From: Candidatus Anammoximicrobium sp.
GTDB taxonomy: Bacteria > Planctomycetota > Planctomycetia > Pirellulales > Pirellulaceae
DNA length: 64,000 nucleotides
Reading direction: 5' to 3'
Assembly (NCBI GenBank): GCA_012515235.1
Contig: JAAYYU010000027.1
Span: 161,647-225,646, forward strand
Part shown: one piece after another, positions 33,119 through 43,058 of the stretch
Numbering within the stretch: position 1 is the stretch's first letter
Layout of the letters: the number at the start of each line of letters is the position of its first letter
Notes under the pieces: model-generated
The model's input: the letters and a program-made list of their open reading frames with translations, nothing else
The model's database searches: none
Told to the model about the DNA's origin: nothing
Made by a program: the position numbers and the translations under genes

Positions 33119-34786
33119 TCAATTGGTGGCAGCGATCACCAGCATCAGGCGATGGCTTTCGCCGCGCGCCCCGTCCAGGTTCTCCTTCTGGCCGAACAAG
33201 TACTCCACGCCGGCAAAGATCGTATGTTCGGTGTTCTCGACCGATGGCGGAGTGTGGGGACCGCACACGTTCTTGTGATACATCAGGTTGAGCGACAGGT
33301 AATCGCCGCGACGGTAAGGCGAAGAAGCCAGCATCCCGGCAGGATCCAGGCTTTCCACGTCGACGTGACTGTAGACCGCTGTGCTGCGCAGGTACCGAGT
33401 CCAATCGTGCTGATAGGCGGCGAAATAGGCCAGCACGGGCAACGGAGTCAAGGAGTCGTCCGACGGATTGAAAGACACGTCGTACGTCGGGCTGACCATG
33501 TGCAAATCGTTGAAGTAGCGAGCGATCCCTTCGCCGCCGGTGATCGAAAAGAAGGCATAGTCGCGCAACTCCCACGACGGATCGCGATAGACGGCATAGC
33601 GGCCGCTGAGCTGGACGCCCCAACCGGTAACCTCTTTGCGCCAGGTGCGGGCGAGCCCGTCGGACTGTTCGAGGCCCAGATCGCGGACCAGCGCGCCGAC
33701 TTGCAGATGCCAGAACTCCCGGTATTCATTGTTCCCCAGACACTTGTTCTGCGCCCATTGCCCCGCCTGGTATCTCAAGGTCGCGACGAAGTCCGGATAC
33801 CGGCAGCGCGTGGCGTATCCCATGCCGTCGGGAAGATAGATATCGACGTCAGGCAGTTCCACGCTCAGGTCTCCGTACAGGCCGGTCGGATCGCTCTGTC
33901 GCTGGCTCGGTTCGAGGGCCTTGTAGCGGATCTGAGGCGTGCTTTCGTAGAACCACGGCCGACCGCTGGGCCCCCCCAAGTCAATCGTTTCGGGGATCGC
34001 GGCCAGATCGGTAAAGGTGCTGTCGGTCACGCCAAAGACCAGATTCTCCCATTGCAACCAGGCTTGCGTCGCCGCCGCCGTTACGTTGCCCGAAGCCGTA
34101 TCGAGGAGCTGCACGCGGGCGCCGCCGGAGATGGGCAGTTCCGTGCCAAGCTGGGCCAGCCAGCCCAAACCGATCGAACTGCCATTGCCTTGAAAGGTCG
34201 TGCGTTCCCCCAGCTTGTAGGCAGGCTCCCCGCGGGCCGGAATCGCGGAAGGGAGAAACAGCCCGCTGGCCCTCGAATCGAGTTGGGTCGTGTCGACGAC
34301 GATTGCTGCTCGGCCGCTGAGCGAAACGTTGTTGATCGCAAAGAAACCCGGTTCGCCAGTGGTGTCCGCAGGTCCCGTCGCCGCTGCGGTCTCAGGTTCC
34401 CCAACGTCCGCCGCCGCTGGCGCCGCCATGCCCTGGAAATCGGATCGCTGGGGCATCAAGCGTCTGGCCCGACTCGGCGGTTGCGCCGCGGGTGGCGGCG
34501 GTTGCGGCGGGCGGTCCACCTGGCGGCGAAGGTTGTCGAGTTGCTCTTGGAGTTCGGCGATTTTCTTTCTCAGCTCCGCGTCGATCATCGGCGCCGGGAC
34601 GTCTGACGGACTGGCTTCGTCCTGATTCCACCGCTCCCAGTTGGCAGCCTGCAGAAAGTGGTCAGCCAGCAACGCCGGATTCAGCGACTGTGCCAGGCAG
34701 GCCGCGCTGGGAAAGCACAGCGAAGTTCCGCTGACGGCCCCCAAGATCAAGCAAACGGCGGGAACGAGGGTTCTTCCTGGGGACAT
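33119..34786 (-). CDS. Porin, DcaP-like outer-membrane protein
   Basis: A 555-residue exported protein. Starting at ATG 34786 gives a signal peptide (SPGRTLVPAVCLILGAVSGTSLCFPSAA, about residues 2-34). Residues 60-85 are a coiled coil (LRKKIAELQEQLDNLRRQV) as in trimeric porins of the DcaP type, followed by a Pro-rich linker. From residue 150 on there are barrel strands (FAINNVSLSGRAAIVVD, WLAQLGTELPISGGARVQLLD, YAVYRDPSWELRDYAFFSITG). The end HRLMLVIAATN lacks a terminal Phe. It probably forms a trimer through the coiled coil; substrate unknown. Confidence 0.87.
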   Translation of the reverse strand: MSPGRTLVPAVCLILGAVSGTSLCFPSAACLAQSLNPALLADHFLQAANWERWNQDEASPSDVPAPMIDAELRKKIAELQEQLDNLRRQVDRPPQPPPPAAQPPSRARRLMPQRSDFQGMAAPAAADVGEPETAAATGPADTTGEPGFFAINNVSLSGRAAIVVDTTQLDSRASGLFLPSAIPARGEPAYKLGERTTFQGNGSSIGLGWLAQLGTELPISGGARVQLLDTASGNVTAAATQAWLQWENLVFGVTDSTFTDLAAIPETIDLGGPSGRPWFYESTPQIRYKALEPSQRQSDPTGLYGDLSVELPDVDIYLPDGMGYATRCRYPDFVATLRYQAGQWAQNKCLGNNEYREFWHLQVGALVRDLGLEQSDGLARTWRKEVTGWGVQLSGRYAVYRDPSWELRDYAFFSITGGEGIARYFNDLHMVSPTYDVSFNPSDDSLTPLPVLAYFAAYQHDWTRYLRSTAVYSHVDVESLDPAGMLASSPYRRGDYLSLNLMYHKNVCGPHTPPSVENTEHTIFAGVEYLFGQKENLDGARGESHRLMLVIAATN

Positions 34787-35356
34787 CTCAAGACGCCTGT
34801 GCCTCGATTCTGCATGGCGATCACTCCCCATGCCTTGCCGCAACCGACACGTTCCCGGTGACTTGATTCAGCGCCGCCAGCAGGTGCAGGGAAAGTTGGT
34901 GGGGTCCAGCAGCCTGTTGAAAAAAGGGAAAAAAGGACAAAAACAAAAAAGGACAGACAGGCATCTTGCGGCCATCTCGTGGTGGTCGTTTTTCCTTGGG
35001 TTTCTCCCACGCAGCTCGGAGCCAGGCTCCTTTTTTCCACAGGCTGCCAGGGAGCCCCCGCGTGCCGCTGGCACCGGCTGTGCGGGAGGCGTCCGCTGGG
35101 AGAGCCGCCCTTCGTTCTATCGACGAGGCCGGGACCACTCTTGAGAAGGACCTGACATCGCGGGCCTGCAGGGCGCTCCAGACCGCCGGGAACGCGATCC
35201 CAGAGGCGCGGCGCGCGGTTCGACCAGGACGTCGATCCACGTCCGGTCAGCCTTGCGGAGCGGGTCTTGTTCGTGACGTTGAGAGGTCACGTTGAGAAGT
35301 GCTGTCGCTGCTAGCTACCGGCGAAGGAATTTTCGGGACGCGTCTTAGATCAAATG
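34787..35356. other. Intergenic region with the most complete dispersed repeat
   Basis: About 570 bp with no convincing gene. It is largely occupied by copy C of the dispersed repeat. Confidence 0.6.
34909..35049 (+). repeat. Dispersed intergenic repeat, copy C (both terminal repeats kept)
   Basis: The left end CAGCCTGTTGAAAAAAGG and right end CCTTTTTTCCACAGGCTG are inverted repeats with one mismatch. The internal order is the same as in the other copies (GACAGGCATCTTGCGG, GTCGTTTTTCCTTGG, GCAGCTCGGAGCC). Size of about 140 bp, short terminal repeats and no coding capacity fit a MITE. Confidence 0.75.
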
Positions 35357-37633
35357 CTAGCGGTCCCGCCGCAGACGCAGGAAATCACGGAACTCGGCTC
35401 GCCTTCGCGGGTCCGCGATCTGTCTCTCGGCGTGGCTCAGCGCCTCCTGGGCTTGCCGCCAGGCGCGCACGGCGTCGGCGTTCTGTTGGAGGGCTTGGAA
35501 GTGGCCGTCCAACTCCGCCAGGCTCTGGCCGTCATCCTGGGCGGCCTGCCGGATACCCTCCACAGCTCCCGCGATCTCGGAGACGCGTGTCAGGCAGTCG
35601 ATCGCCGCAATCGCCTTGGCAGCGTCCTTCCTGGCCAGCGCCTGGAACGCGGTTCTCGTAAATGATTCTCCGGCGATCAGGCGTTCCGAGGTGCGGATCG
35701 CTCGCTGCTTCGCATTACAGTACCATTGTGCGGCCTGGAGGGGGGCGTTCGCCGCCCAAGCCTCCAGGACTTCCGGAAAGGTTCGCGACGCGAAATCACC
35801 CGGAGGCAACTGAAGAAGAATTCCGATCGCCGTCTTTCCGTTCTTGGCGGCGAGTTGAGTCAAGAGCACGCGCAGCACGAGCGAGGCTTCGTCCGTCTTG
35901 CCGGTAAATCGCCTGGCGTCGTACACCGCGTCCCACGTCGCCTGCAACTGCTGGGGCGTCTGCTCCTGAAACTCGGCCAGCAGGACCTCCAGTTCGGCCA
36001 AGTCGGCCTTTTTGCCCGGCGGCAGATTCCAGGCGGCCGCCACCTTACCGGCCAAACTGCCGGGCGGATGCGGCGGGCGCGGCAGGACCGCGGGCTTCGC
36101 CGGCGAGCCACCGCCTTCGAACCGTTCGATGCCGATCCGGGCCTCGATCGCTTCGCCCGACGCGACGATCTGGTCCACGGAGACGCCGGTTCGAACGCCG
36201 TTGTTTCCGAGGGAGGCCGGAGCGGAGGTCGGCGTGAAACGCTTGCCGGGCACGTAGTAGGTTCCGCTGCCGGCTGATTCGCCGTCAGCAAAGTCATGGA
36301 CGCTGTCGGCGCGGACCAACCGGATCAGTTTGTGTTCGGTATCCGAATTGTTCATCAGAAAGTCGGATCGGTCCGAGTTCGGTGTGGCGTCGACATGCCA
36401 GATCAGCAGGCCGTCGTTGGGCATTCGGGCAGCCTGGCCATCGTTCCCGGTGCGGAAACGGTTCTCGATCAGGAAAAGTTCCCGGCTCGGCGCGTCGGAA
36501 TCCGCGAGGTCCGGAAAGACGGCCATCGCCTTGGTGCCCGAGACGGTCCCCGAAGCGGCTACCAAGGTCTTGGCTGCCGGCGCCGCCGACGCGATCACCT
36601 CCGGCTGAATCCAATCCAGCAGCCAGCGGCTGAAGCCATTGTGATTTCCCTGATTGGCGTCCATCATGTCCAGCCCGCCCAATCCGCCATCGGGCCCGAC
36701 ACCGGGGCGATAGTCGTAGTAATCCGGAAGGCCAAAGGCGTGGCCCATTTCGTGGATCAAAGTCCGGGGATCGAAATCGCTGCCGGCGCGCAGGCTGACA
36801 TACTGGAAGACGAACTGCCGGAACCGCTTCCCGTCCAGGCGGGTTTGATCGGCCTCGGCGACGAAGAACTCCCAGCGATAGGCCCACCAGAACGACATCC
36901 AGCCCGTCGCGGGACCGGCGTACAGAACGGTCACCAGGTCGATGTCCTCGTCGTGGTCGTTGTCGTACTGGGCAAAGTCATGCTCCGCATCGAACGATTT
37001 CAAGGCTTCGGCGACGACGTCAAGCAGGGCCCGATTCCAGGCGGCATCGGACTCCGATTGGGGCTCGTAATCGCTCCGGTTCTTCGGGAAATGGTACCAG
37101 CCGAGGACCTCTCCCTGGACGTTGACCTTGTTCTCCGAGGCTCGCCGGTAATACGCGTTCAGGCTTTCGTAGGGCACGAAAGCTTGAGCGGCCTCGGTGC
37201 CGTTGCCGTAGACATTTTGGGCCAGGTTTTGCGGCGCCAGCCCCGGCAACTCGTCGCCGGCCCGATGGTCCGCAAAGTCGATCAGGATCGTCAACGTCTT
37301 GACGGCGCCCCGCGACTTCAGTTCGGGCGGCGTCGTGGTTGGAAACGCCATCACCGGCCCGAATCCCGCTCCGCCCCGCATCACCTTGGCGGCCTCGATT
37401 TCCATTCGGCGGACGGCCTTCTGTTGAAGTCCGGCCTGGAAGCGGTTCATCCCGAACCGCTCGGCCCGATCCAGCCGCTCCTGGAGTACGCCCGCAGCGT
37501 TCAACTTCGCCATCTCTTCCGCCGTCGGCGGCCCGACACTCCAAGCCGTCGCCGAGACCAGCAACGCGGCGACCACGGCGCCACAACCCTTGCCCGCCCG
37601 CGCCAACCGACCGTACGCTGCTCGCCTGGCCAT
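35357..37633 (-). CDS. Secreted M6-family metalloprotease
   Basis: A 758-residue exported protease with a signal peptide at residues 1-33. The M6 (immune inhibitor A-like) domain spans about residues 105-460, with zinc motif H294-E-M-G-H298 followed by AFGLPDYYD. The C-terminal part (about 490-758) is alpha-helical with Ala-rich repeats (LPPGDFASRTFPEVLEAWAANAP) and may be a protein-interaction domain. Calcium or other metal sites are likely among DNDHDED (224-230). ATG at 37633. Its target is unknown. Confidence 0.92.
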   Translation of the reverse strand: MARRAAYGRLARAGKGCGAVVAALLVSATAWSVGPPTAEEMAKLNAAGVLQERLDRAERFGMNRFQAGLQQKAVRRMEIEAAKVMRGGAGFGPVMAFPTTTPPELKSRGAVKTLTILIDFADHRAGDELPGLAPQNLAQNVYGNGTEAAQAFVPYESLNAYYRRASENKVNVQGEVLGWYHFPKNRSDYEPQSESDAAWNRALLDVVAEALKSFDAEHDFAQYDNDHDEDIDLVTVLYAGPATGWMSFWWAYRWEFFVAEADQTRLDGKRFRQFVFQYVSLRAGSDFDPRTLIHEMGHAFGLPDYYDYRPGVGPDGGLGGLDMMDANQGNHNGFSRWLLDWIQPEVIASAAPAAKTLVAASGTVSGTKAMAVFPDLADSDAPSRELFLIENRFRTGNDGQAARMPNDGLLIWHVDATPNSDRSDFLMNNSDTEHKLIRLVRADSVHDFADGESAGSGTYYVPGKRFTPTSAPASLGNNGVRTGVSVDQIVASGEAIEARIGIERFEGGGSPAKPAVLPRPPHPPGSLAGKVAAAWNLPPGKKADLAELEVLLAEFQEQTPQQLQATWDAVYDARRFTGKTDEASLVLRVLLTQLAAKNGKTAIGILLQLPPGDFASRTFPEVLEAWAANAPLQAAQWYCNAKQRAIRTSERLIAGESFTRTAFQALARKDAAKAIAAIDCLTRVSEIAGAVEGIRQAAQDDGQSLAELDGHFQALQQNADAVRAWRQAQEALSHAERQIADPRRRAEFRDFLRLRRDR

Positions 37634-37751
37634 GAGATCCTCCGGATTCTACCACGATGAGGCCGACTGGAGGCCCGTGTTTGCACCAACGCGATCACCC
37701 CGCCGAGCGGGAGCATTCTACTGCACGGCCGGTCTCCCAGGCAAAGCGATT

Positions 37752-39005
37752 TCACCGCGCCGGGCCGAACAGCGCGTCCTCGACCAGCCGCCACAGGCGG
37801 AGCAGGGCGCCAAGCACAACGAGACAAAAGAGCATCAAGGCGGGAATCAGCCAGCCGAGCGAGAAAATCATCTTGGCGTGGCTCTCCCACGCGGGGCTCC
37901 ACCACAAAATCAGCAGCACCGTGGCGATGCATAGGTAGGGGCCGTAGGGGATGTCCCGCCGCCGCGTCAGGATCCACTGGATCACGGACACGACGACCGC
38001 GACGAACGGCGCCAGGAAGAAGATCAGCAGACAGGCCTGCCAACCGACGTACACGCCGATCATCGCCATCAGCGTCACATCCCCAAAGCCCATCGCTTCT
38101 TTCTTCAGGCTCAGACCGCCCACGATCCGGACTGCCCAGATCAGCCCGCCGCCGAAGGCCAAGCCCACCAGCGACGTCAGACAGGCGTGCCAGGGCGCGC
38201 CCCCTCCCAGCCACACGCCCGCCGCGGCGGCGCATCCGGCCGCTGCCAACAACGGATAGAACGGCCACCAGGCCAGCCGAAACAGGCTCGCCACGAGATA
38301 CTGAAGACCTTTCCTCCAGCCCCGCCGCAACGTCGAGGTCTTGGGCCAGATCGCCAGGCACCAGCCCGCAAAACAAACCGCGCCGATGACCAGGCCCGGC
38401 CAACCGTCCAACGCGGCAGGCCAGGGATTCGGCGCCGTGAGCAACAAAGGCGCGACGTGCCACTGACCCCGAATGGTCACCTGAACGACCGGCAACGCGG
38501 CGGCCGGCGCAAGCGTGAACAGGACCAGACCCAGCAAAGCGCCGGGGACGGTGATCGCGTCCGGAATCGTCTTTTCGTCGAAGTCGATGAAGGTGGCGAC
38601 CAGCATCAGCGCCATCAGCAGCACGTGGCCGGCGTACTGGACGATCAGCAGCGACGCGGGGAACGGCGGCGGCACAACGCGCGGCATCAGTGCGGCTTGC
38701 TCCACCTCCCACCAATACAACCAGGCCGCGCCGCAGCCGACGGCCAGTTCGATCAGGACAGGCCGAATCCAGAAGCCCGGACCGTGCCACGAGGCTTCCC
38801 GCCGCAGCCCGAACCAGCCCACGACGGGAATCAGATCCGTCCCGCGGCGCGGCGGCGCATCCGGCGGCGGTTCCGACCAGGGGCTAATGGCCCGGCGGCG
38901 CCAGGCCAGGCCGTAAATGCCCCGGTTCAGTTGGCCGCCCAGCACGGCACCGAGCACGAAGATCAGCACGTACAACACCGGAGTCACCGCCGTTAGTCCT
39001 GCCAC
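37752..39005 (-). CDS. Prepilin peptidase (A24 family)
   Basis: A 417-residue polytopic membrane protease that would cut prepilin leaders such as those of the two DUF1559 proteins. The A24 catalytic aspartates appear in TFIDFDEKTIPD (D141/D143 region) and in the G-x-G-D motif MGFGDVTLM. The N-terminal part keeps the methyltransferase-like loop (PVVGWFGLRREASWHGPGF) but lacks the CxxC pairs. There is a larger than usual spacer between the two Asp sites. It overlaps the end of aroDE by 13 bp, so it is translated from the same message. Confidence 0.92.
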   Translation of the reverse strand: MAGLTAVTPVLYVLIFVLGAVLGGQLNRGIYGLAWRRRAISPWSEPPPDAPPRRGTDLIPVVGWFGLRREASWHGPGFWIRPVLIELAVGCGAAWLYWWEVEQAALMPRVVPPPFPASLLIVQYAGHVLLMALMLVATFIDFDEKTIPDAITVPGALLGLVLFTLAPAAALPVVQVTIRGQWHVAPLLLTAPNPWPAALDGWPGLVIGAVCFAGWCLAIWPKTSTLRRGWRKGLQYLVASLFRLAWWPFYPLLAAAGCAAAAGVWLGGGAPWHACLTSLVGLAFGGGLIWAVRIVGGLSLKKEAMGFGDVTLMAMIGVYVGWQACLLIFFLAPFVAVVVSVIQWILTRRRDIPYGPYLCIATVLLILWWSPAWESHAKMIFSLGWLIPALMLFCLVVLGALLRLWRLVEDALFGPAR

Positions 39006-40483
39006 CGGGCAGCTCCGATGGCCCGTTTCAAGGCCGTCCGCATCAGGTCCAGCGGCGCCGTCTGGCCGGTGAAATGCTCGATTTGCAGAGCCGCTTCGCG
39101 GACCAGGACTTCAACCCCGGTGACCACCCGGCAACCCACCTCCCGCGCTTGCTTGACCAGCAACGTCTGCTCCGGGTTGTACACGGTGTCCACGACGATC
39201 ATGTCGCGCCGCATGTACTTGGCGTCCAGCGGCGATTCGTCCACGTTCGGGTGCATCCCGACGGGCGTCGCGTTGACCAGGATGTCCGGATCCAGTTTGG
39301 TCCGTTCGTACCATTGCACCGTGCGGCAGCGGAACTTGTCGGCCAGCACCAAGGCCCGCTCGTGGGTCCGGGAGCTGAGCACGACATCGGCGTCACGGCG
39401 TTTCAGCGAGTGCGCGATGGCCTTGCAGATGCCGCCGGCGCCCAGGACCAGGGCCACGCGCCCGACCAGCGGGCGACCCTGTTCGTCCTCGTGAAAGATC
39501 GTGTCCAGGGCGTCTTGAAAACCGCGGAAGTCCGTGTTGTAACCGACCACCTCGCGGCCGTCGAACAACACGGTGTTCGCGGCCCCGATGTTCCGCACGA
39601 CGCCGTCGGCCTTGCTCAAATGCTTCAGGATGTCGTCTTTGTGAGGGATGCCGACCGTCAAGCCCCGGATGCCCAGTTCGGGACATTCGCGGATGAACTC
39701 GGCCAGATCGTCCCGCGGCACGCGGAAGGGGACAAAGACCTTGTTCAGGCCCAGGTGACCGAAGGCCACGTTGTGCAGCAGGGGACTCGTGTTCTGCGCC
39801 ACAGGGTCGGCAATCACCCCGTAGACCTCCGTCTCCGGGCTGATGCTGTCGTAGCGATAGATGTCCCGCAACTCCTTGTAACTGACCTGTCCGGGCGCCA
39901 TGGAGCGTTCGTGTTGCAGCGAGGCATACGTGAACGGCGCGCCGAATCTGCCCGCCAAGATCCGCGTCGGCGTGCCAATCTCCCCCATGCAAATCCCGAT
40001 CGTCGGCACTTTGGATTCCTGCATCAGCCGCAACATGCGGACATTGTCGCTGGGGCGGTGCGTGAGGGCGGCGATCTTGATCACGTCCGGATCGAGGCCG
40101 CACATCCGCTGGTGGATTTCGTACAGGTCGTCCGGCGTTTCGCGAAAATTGTGATAGCTGATGATCCGCTTCGTCTTCCCGTAACGCGGGATGTCCTTGG
40201 CGATGTCCTCCTCCAAGTCCACGTAGTCGGCCCCTTCGACGATGGCTGTCCGCAGCACCATCTGGCGAGCCTGTTCGGTGTCGGCCCATTGGCCGCCGTC
40301 CTGCTGGCGGCGACACGTGATGATGCACGGGCAAGGCCGGTCGGTCAGCAGACGTTTCAAACTCAGCCGGCTGCGGATGTAGTCCACGCGGAGTTCGACC
40401 AGCGGGATGCCCTGCTCGGCCAGGTAGCGGTGTTCGGCCAAAACGTGCTTGTGGCGGCCGCGGCCAATGCATACACAGATCAT
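38993..40483 (-). CDS. aroDE: Bifunctional 3-dehydroquinate dehydratase / shikimate dehydrogenase
   Basis: A 496-residue fusion for two consecutive steps of the shikimate pathway. Residues 1-215 are type I dehydroquinase: ELRVDYI, PCIITCRR, and a Schiff-base Lys in DVIKIAALTHR (about residue 145). Residues 225-496 are AroE: NTSPLLHN, TVGIPHKDDILKH, NTDFRGF, and the NADP site VLGAGGICKAIAHSL. The ATG at 40483 follows AGAGGG; the frame upstream is non-coding. Fusions of this order are known in plants and several bacterial groups including planctomycetes. Confidence 0.95.
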   Translation of the reverse strand: MICVCIGRGRHKHVLAEHRYLAEQGIPLVELRVDYIRSRLSLKRLLTDRPCPCIITCRRQQDGGQWADTEQARQMVLRTAIVEGADYVDLEEDIAKDIPRYGKTKRIISYHNFRETPDDLYEIHQRMCGLDPDVIKIAALTHRPSDNVRMLRLMQESKVPTIGICMGEIGTPTRILAGRFGAPFTYASLQHERSMAPGQVSYKELRDIYRYDSISPETEVYGVIADPVAQNTSPLLHNVAFGHLGLNKVFVPFRVPRDDLAEFIRECPELGIRGLTVGIPHKDDILKHLSKADGVVRNIGAANTVLFDGREVVGYNTDFRGFQDALDTIFHEDEQGRPLVGRVALVLGAGGICKAIAHSLKRRDADVVLSSRTHERALVLADKFRCRTVQWYERTKLDPDILVNATPVGMHPNVDESPLDAKYMRRDMIVVDTVYNPEQTLLVKQAREVGCRVVTGVEVLVREAALQIEHFTGQTAPLDLMRTALKRAIGAARWQD

Positions 40484-40783
40484 GTCAGACGCCCTCTCGC
40501 ATGAGGCGGATTTCTGTTCGCACTCGGATCGCCCGATGGTTCGTCTTCCAGCGTGCCTGGGGACGCGCTGCGCCGTTTGGGAGTCCGCCGGCGACACAAC
40601 GACCGCCCCTTCGTGTTCCGGTGACTCCTGAACCCAATCGTCCGCAAGGTACCGGTCGGCCGGCCCGCGCGGTGAGGTGCCGCCACCCCCCGGACTCGGC
40701 CACGGACCGGCCCAACGCCGTCTACTGCACGAGCCCTATTGTAAGTCCCGACTTTGCGTTTGGCAATTTGGCTTGTCAACTCG

Positions 40784-42931
40784 TCAGGAAGCCGGGATTG
40801 CGTCGGCCACAAACACCTCGAACGGCTGCAGCGTCAACGTCGCCGGCTGACCGGCCGCCAGTTCGAGCGGCGGCTTGTCCGCGTCTTCGTTCCAGGGACT
40901 CCGCAACGAGAACTTTCGGACCGCGCCGGGAGGCAATTCGAAGACCTGACCGATGTCCAGCTTGATTTTGGCGGGCTGGTCTTCCGGATTGCGGAGCGTG
41001 AGGATTCCCTTGCGATGGGACCATGAAGCCCAGCCGTAGATCTGTCCCTGGGCCGGATCGCCGCCGACCCAGTGCGTATCGGCCAGCACGTCGGCGTTGC
41101 TGCGCGACCAGCGGGCGGCCTGGGCCAGCGCGTCCCACGTGCGGGCCTCCATCAACGGCGGCGCGATGTACAACTCCTGCAGATTGGTCCCGGTTCCGAA
41201 GAACGAACGGATCTCGGCGATGATCTCGGCCGGATCGTACGTCGGACGCGGGGCGGCCGGGTCGTAGGGGTTGCCGAACAGCGGCAGGGCGTTGACGAAC
41301 ACACCGTGGATCATCAAGGAACTGATCGGATACAGGGGCGATTTGTCCAGCACGCCGTGATAAATCTCGCTGTCGCGGTAGGTGATCCACTTCTGCCGGG
41401 CGGAGCCTTTGCCCAGCACGTTGGTGTCGCTGCCTTGCCGCCAGATCGAGTCGGCGTACTTGAGCCAGAACGGCGAGGGCCAGGTTCCCGTTGAGGGATT
41501 GAAGAACAGGTCCGGCTTCAACTGCCGCAGTTCGGTCATCAGCCGCAGCAGGGCTTCCACGTCGCTGCCGTAAGGCCCCGGTCCCGGCCGGTTGTTGCCG
41601 GCGCCGAAACCGTCGAACTTGAAGTAATTGACGCCGTACCGCTGGACCATGTTGGCACAGACGGTGCGGACCCGCGCATAGTACCGGGGTCCGGCCAGCG
41701 ACAGGCCGTTGGGGTTGATCTCGAAGCCTTCCCGGCGTCCGCGTTCCAGCCGCGCGGATTTGCCGGGATAGCCGCCCGCTGGGGACAGCCACACGCCGAC
41801 GCAAGCGCCAAACAGCTCGGCCGCTTTCCGGGCCGGCCCGAAGCCCTCCGGGTAGCCCTCGTGGAACTGCCAGACCGCCGTTTCGTCGTCCCATTCAAAG
41901 TCATGCACGAACGAGTCCATCGTCACCCCGCGTTTCACGACCAACTGTTCGCCGAACGCGCGGATGGCGTCGAGCCACAACGACTGTTGCTTGCGGCGGA
42001 ACTCCGCGGCCTGCTGCTCCGACTGGTGCCGCTTGCTGGACCAGTACTCGCTCCCGATCTCCGAACCGTTGTTGTAGTGCAGCAGCGGCCGGTAAGGCTG
42101 CGCCCGCTCGCGCTCCAGGTAGTACAGGAATCCGCGCCGCAACTGGCCGGGCGGCGCGACGCCCACAATCGACGTATAACCGACCTGCTCGCCCGGCCGC
42201 ACCAGGACCTGGCACGGCATGAGGCAACGGAATGGCGCCGTCCCGGCGGCGGCTGGCTCGCCGAGCAACTCACCCTTGGCCATCGGATGCTCGCCCGCGA
42301 AAAACGCCGTTCCGGCGACGACCGGCGAGCCGTCGACGGTCCCCACGACCCGCGCGCCGGCCGCGGCCAGCTGCCAGCAGATGATCTCCTTGACCTCCAG
42401 CGGTTGGCGTGCCGCGCCGAGCGTCAGGCGGAACTGGACGTAGTTCGAGCCGTCGCGCAAGACGGCCTGCCACGCCACTTCCAGGCCGCTGGCGGCATCC
42501 GCCAGGCGGGCGACGATCCGGCGGCCGCCGCTGCGCTCGGCCAGACGCGGCGAGCGGTCGTCCGGCTCGACGGCTTGCACCTGCGGCGGTCCGACCAGCG
42601 TCATGTCGGAGGCGTTGACGTTCCTCCCGGCCGGACTGGGCGAGTCGGCCAGGACGATCTGAAAGCACTCGCGGCCGGCCACCTCGAACGAGGTTCCGGA
42701 AAGCTTGTCCGCCATCGCTTCCGGCCGTAGCCGGTCCTCCGTGACGCGCCAGCGGCAGGCGAGAGTCTCGTTCTCCAGGGTCAGCCGTCCCGCCGCGATT
42801 TCACCGCGGGCCGGTCCGGGATGGGGGCCGGGGAACTCCAAGGCGCGAGCCGGACTGCCAGGCGAATCGCTCAGCAGGGCCGACAGCACTCCGACCCACA
42901 TCAGGCACGCGGACCATAGGCGACGTGTCAT
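40784..42931 (-). CDS. Secreted alpha-galactosidase-like (GH36/melibiase-type) protein
   Basis: A 715-residue exported protein. ATG at 42931 (GGAG 8 bases upstream) gives a signal peptide at residues 1-30. Residues 35-300 form a beta-sandwich-like domain. Residues 320-610 are a TIM barrel with FVHDFEWDDETAVWQFH, GVWLSPAGGYPG and the nucleophile motif V-N-Y-F-K-F-D-G-F-G, as in GH36/GH27 enzymes (K-x-D). A C-terminal beta domain follows. It lies divergent to the FAD oxidoreductase across about 130 bp. Substrate and exact family are uncertain. Confidence 0.83.
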   Translation of the reverse strand: MTRRLWSACLMWVGVLSALLSDSPGSPARALEFPGPHPGPARGEIAAGRLTLENETLACRWRVTEDRLRPEAMADKLSGTSFEVAGRECFQIVLADSPSPAGRNVNASDMTLVGPPQVQAVEPDDRSPRLAERSGGRRIVARLADAASGLEVAWQAVLRDGSNYVQFRLTLGAARQPLEVKEIICWQLAAAGARVVGTVDGSPVVAGTAFFAGEHPMAKGELLGEPAAAGTAPFRCLMPCQVLVRPGEQVGYTSIVGVAPPGQLRRGFLYYLERERAQPYRPLLHYNNGSEIGSEYWSSKRHQSEQQAAEFRRKQQSLWLDAIRAFGEQLVVKRGVTMDSFVHDFEWDDETAVWQFHEGYPEGFGPARKAAELFGACVGVWLSPAGGYPGKSARLERGRREGFEINPNGLSLAGPRYYARVRTVCANMVQRYGVNYFKFDGFGAGNNRPGPGPYGSDVEALLRLMTELRQLKPDLFFNPSTGTWPSPFWLKYADSIWRQGSDTNVLGKGSARQKWITYRDSEIYHGVLDKSPLYPISSLMIHGVFVNALPLFGNPYDPAAPRPTYDPAEIIAEIRSFFGTGTNLQELYIAPPLMEARTWDALAQAARWSRSNADVLADTHWVGGDPAQGQIYGWASWSHRKGILTLRNPEDQPAKIKLDIGQVFELPPGAVRKFSLRSPWNEDADKPPLELAAGQPATLTLQPFEVFVADAIPAS

Positions 42932-43058
42932 CTTTCGATCTCCGATCAGGGAACAGATTTTCCGATCACTGGACAAAGACGGGGCGGGGCGACGACGCCA
43001 ACCGTTCGCGTCTATGATATCATTCCGGCTGGCTCGTCACATGCGAAATGGTGAAATC

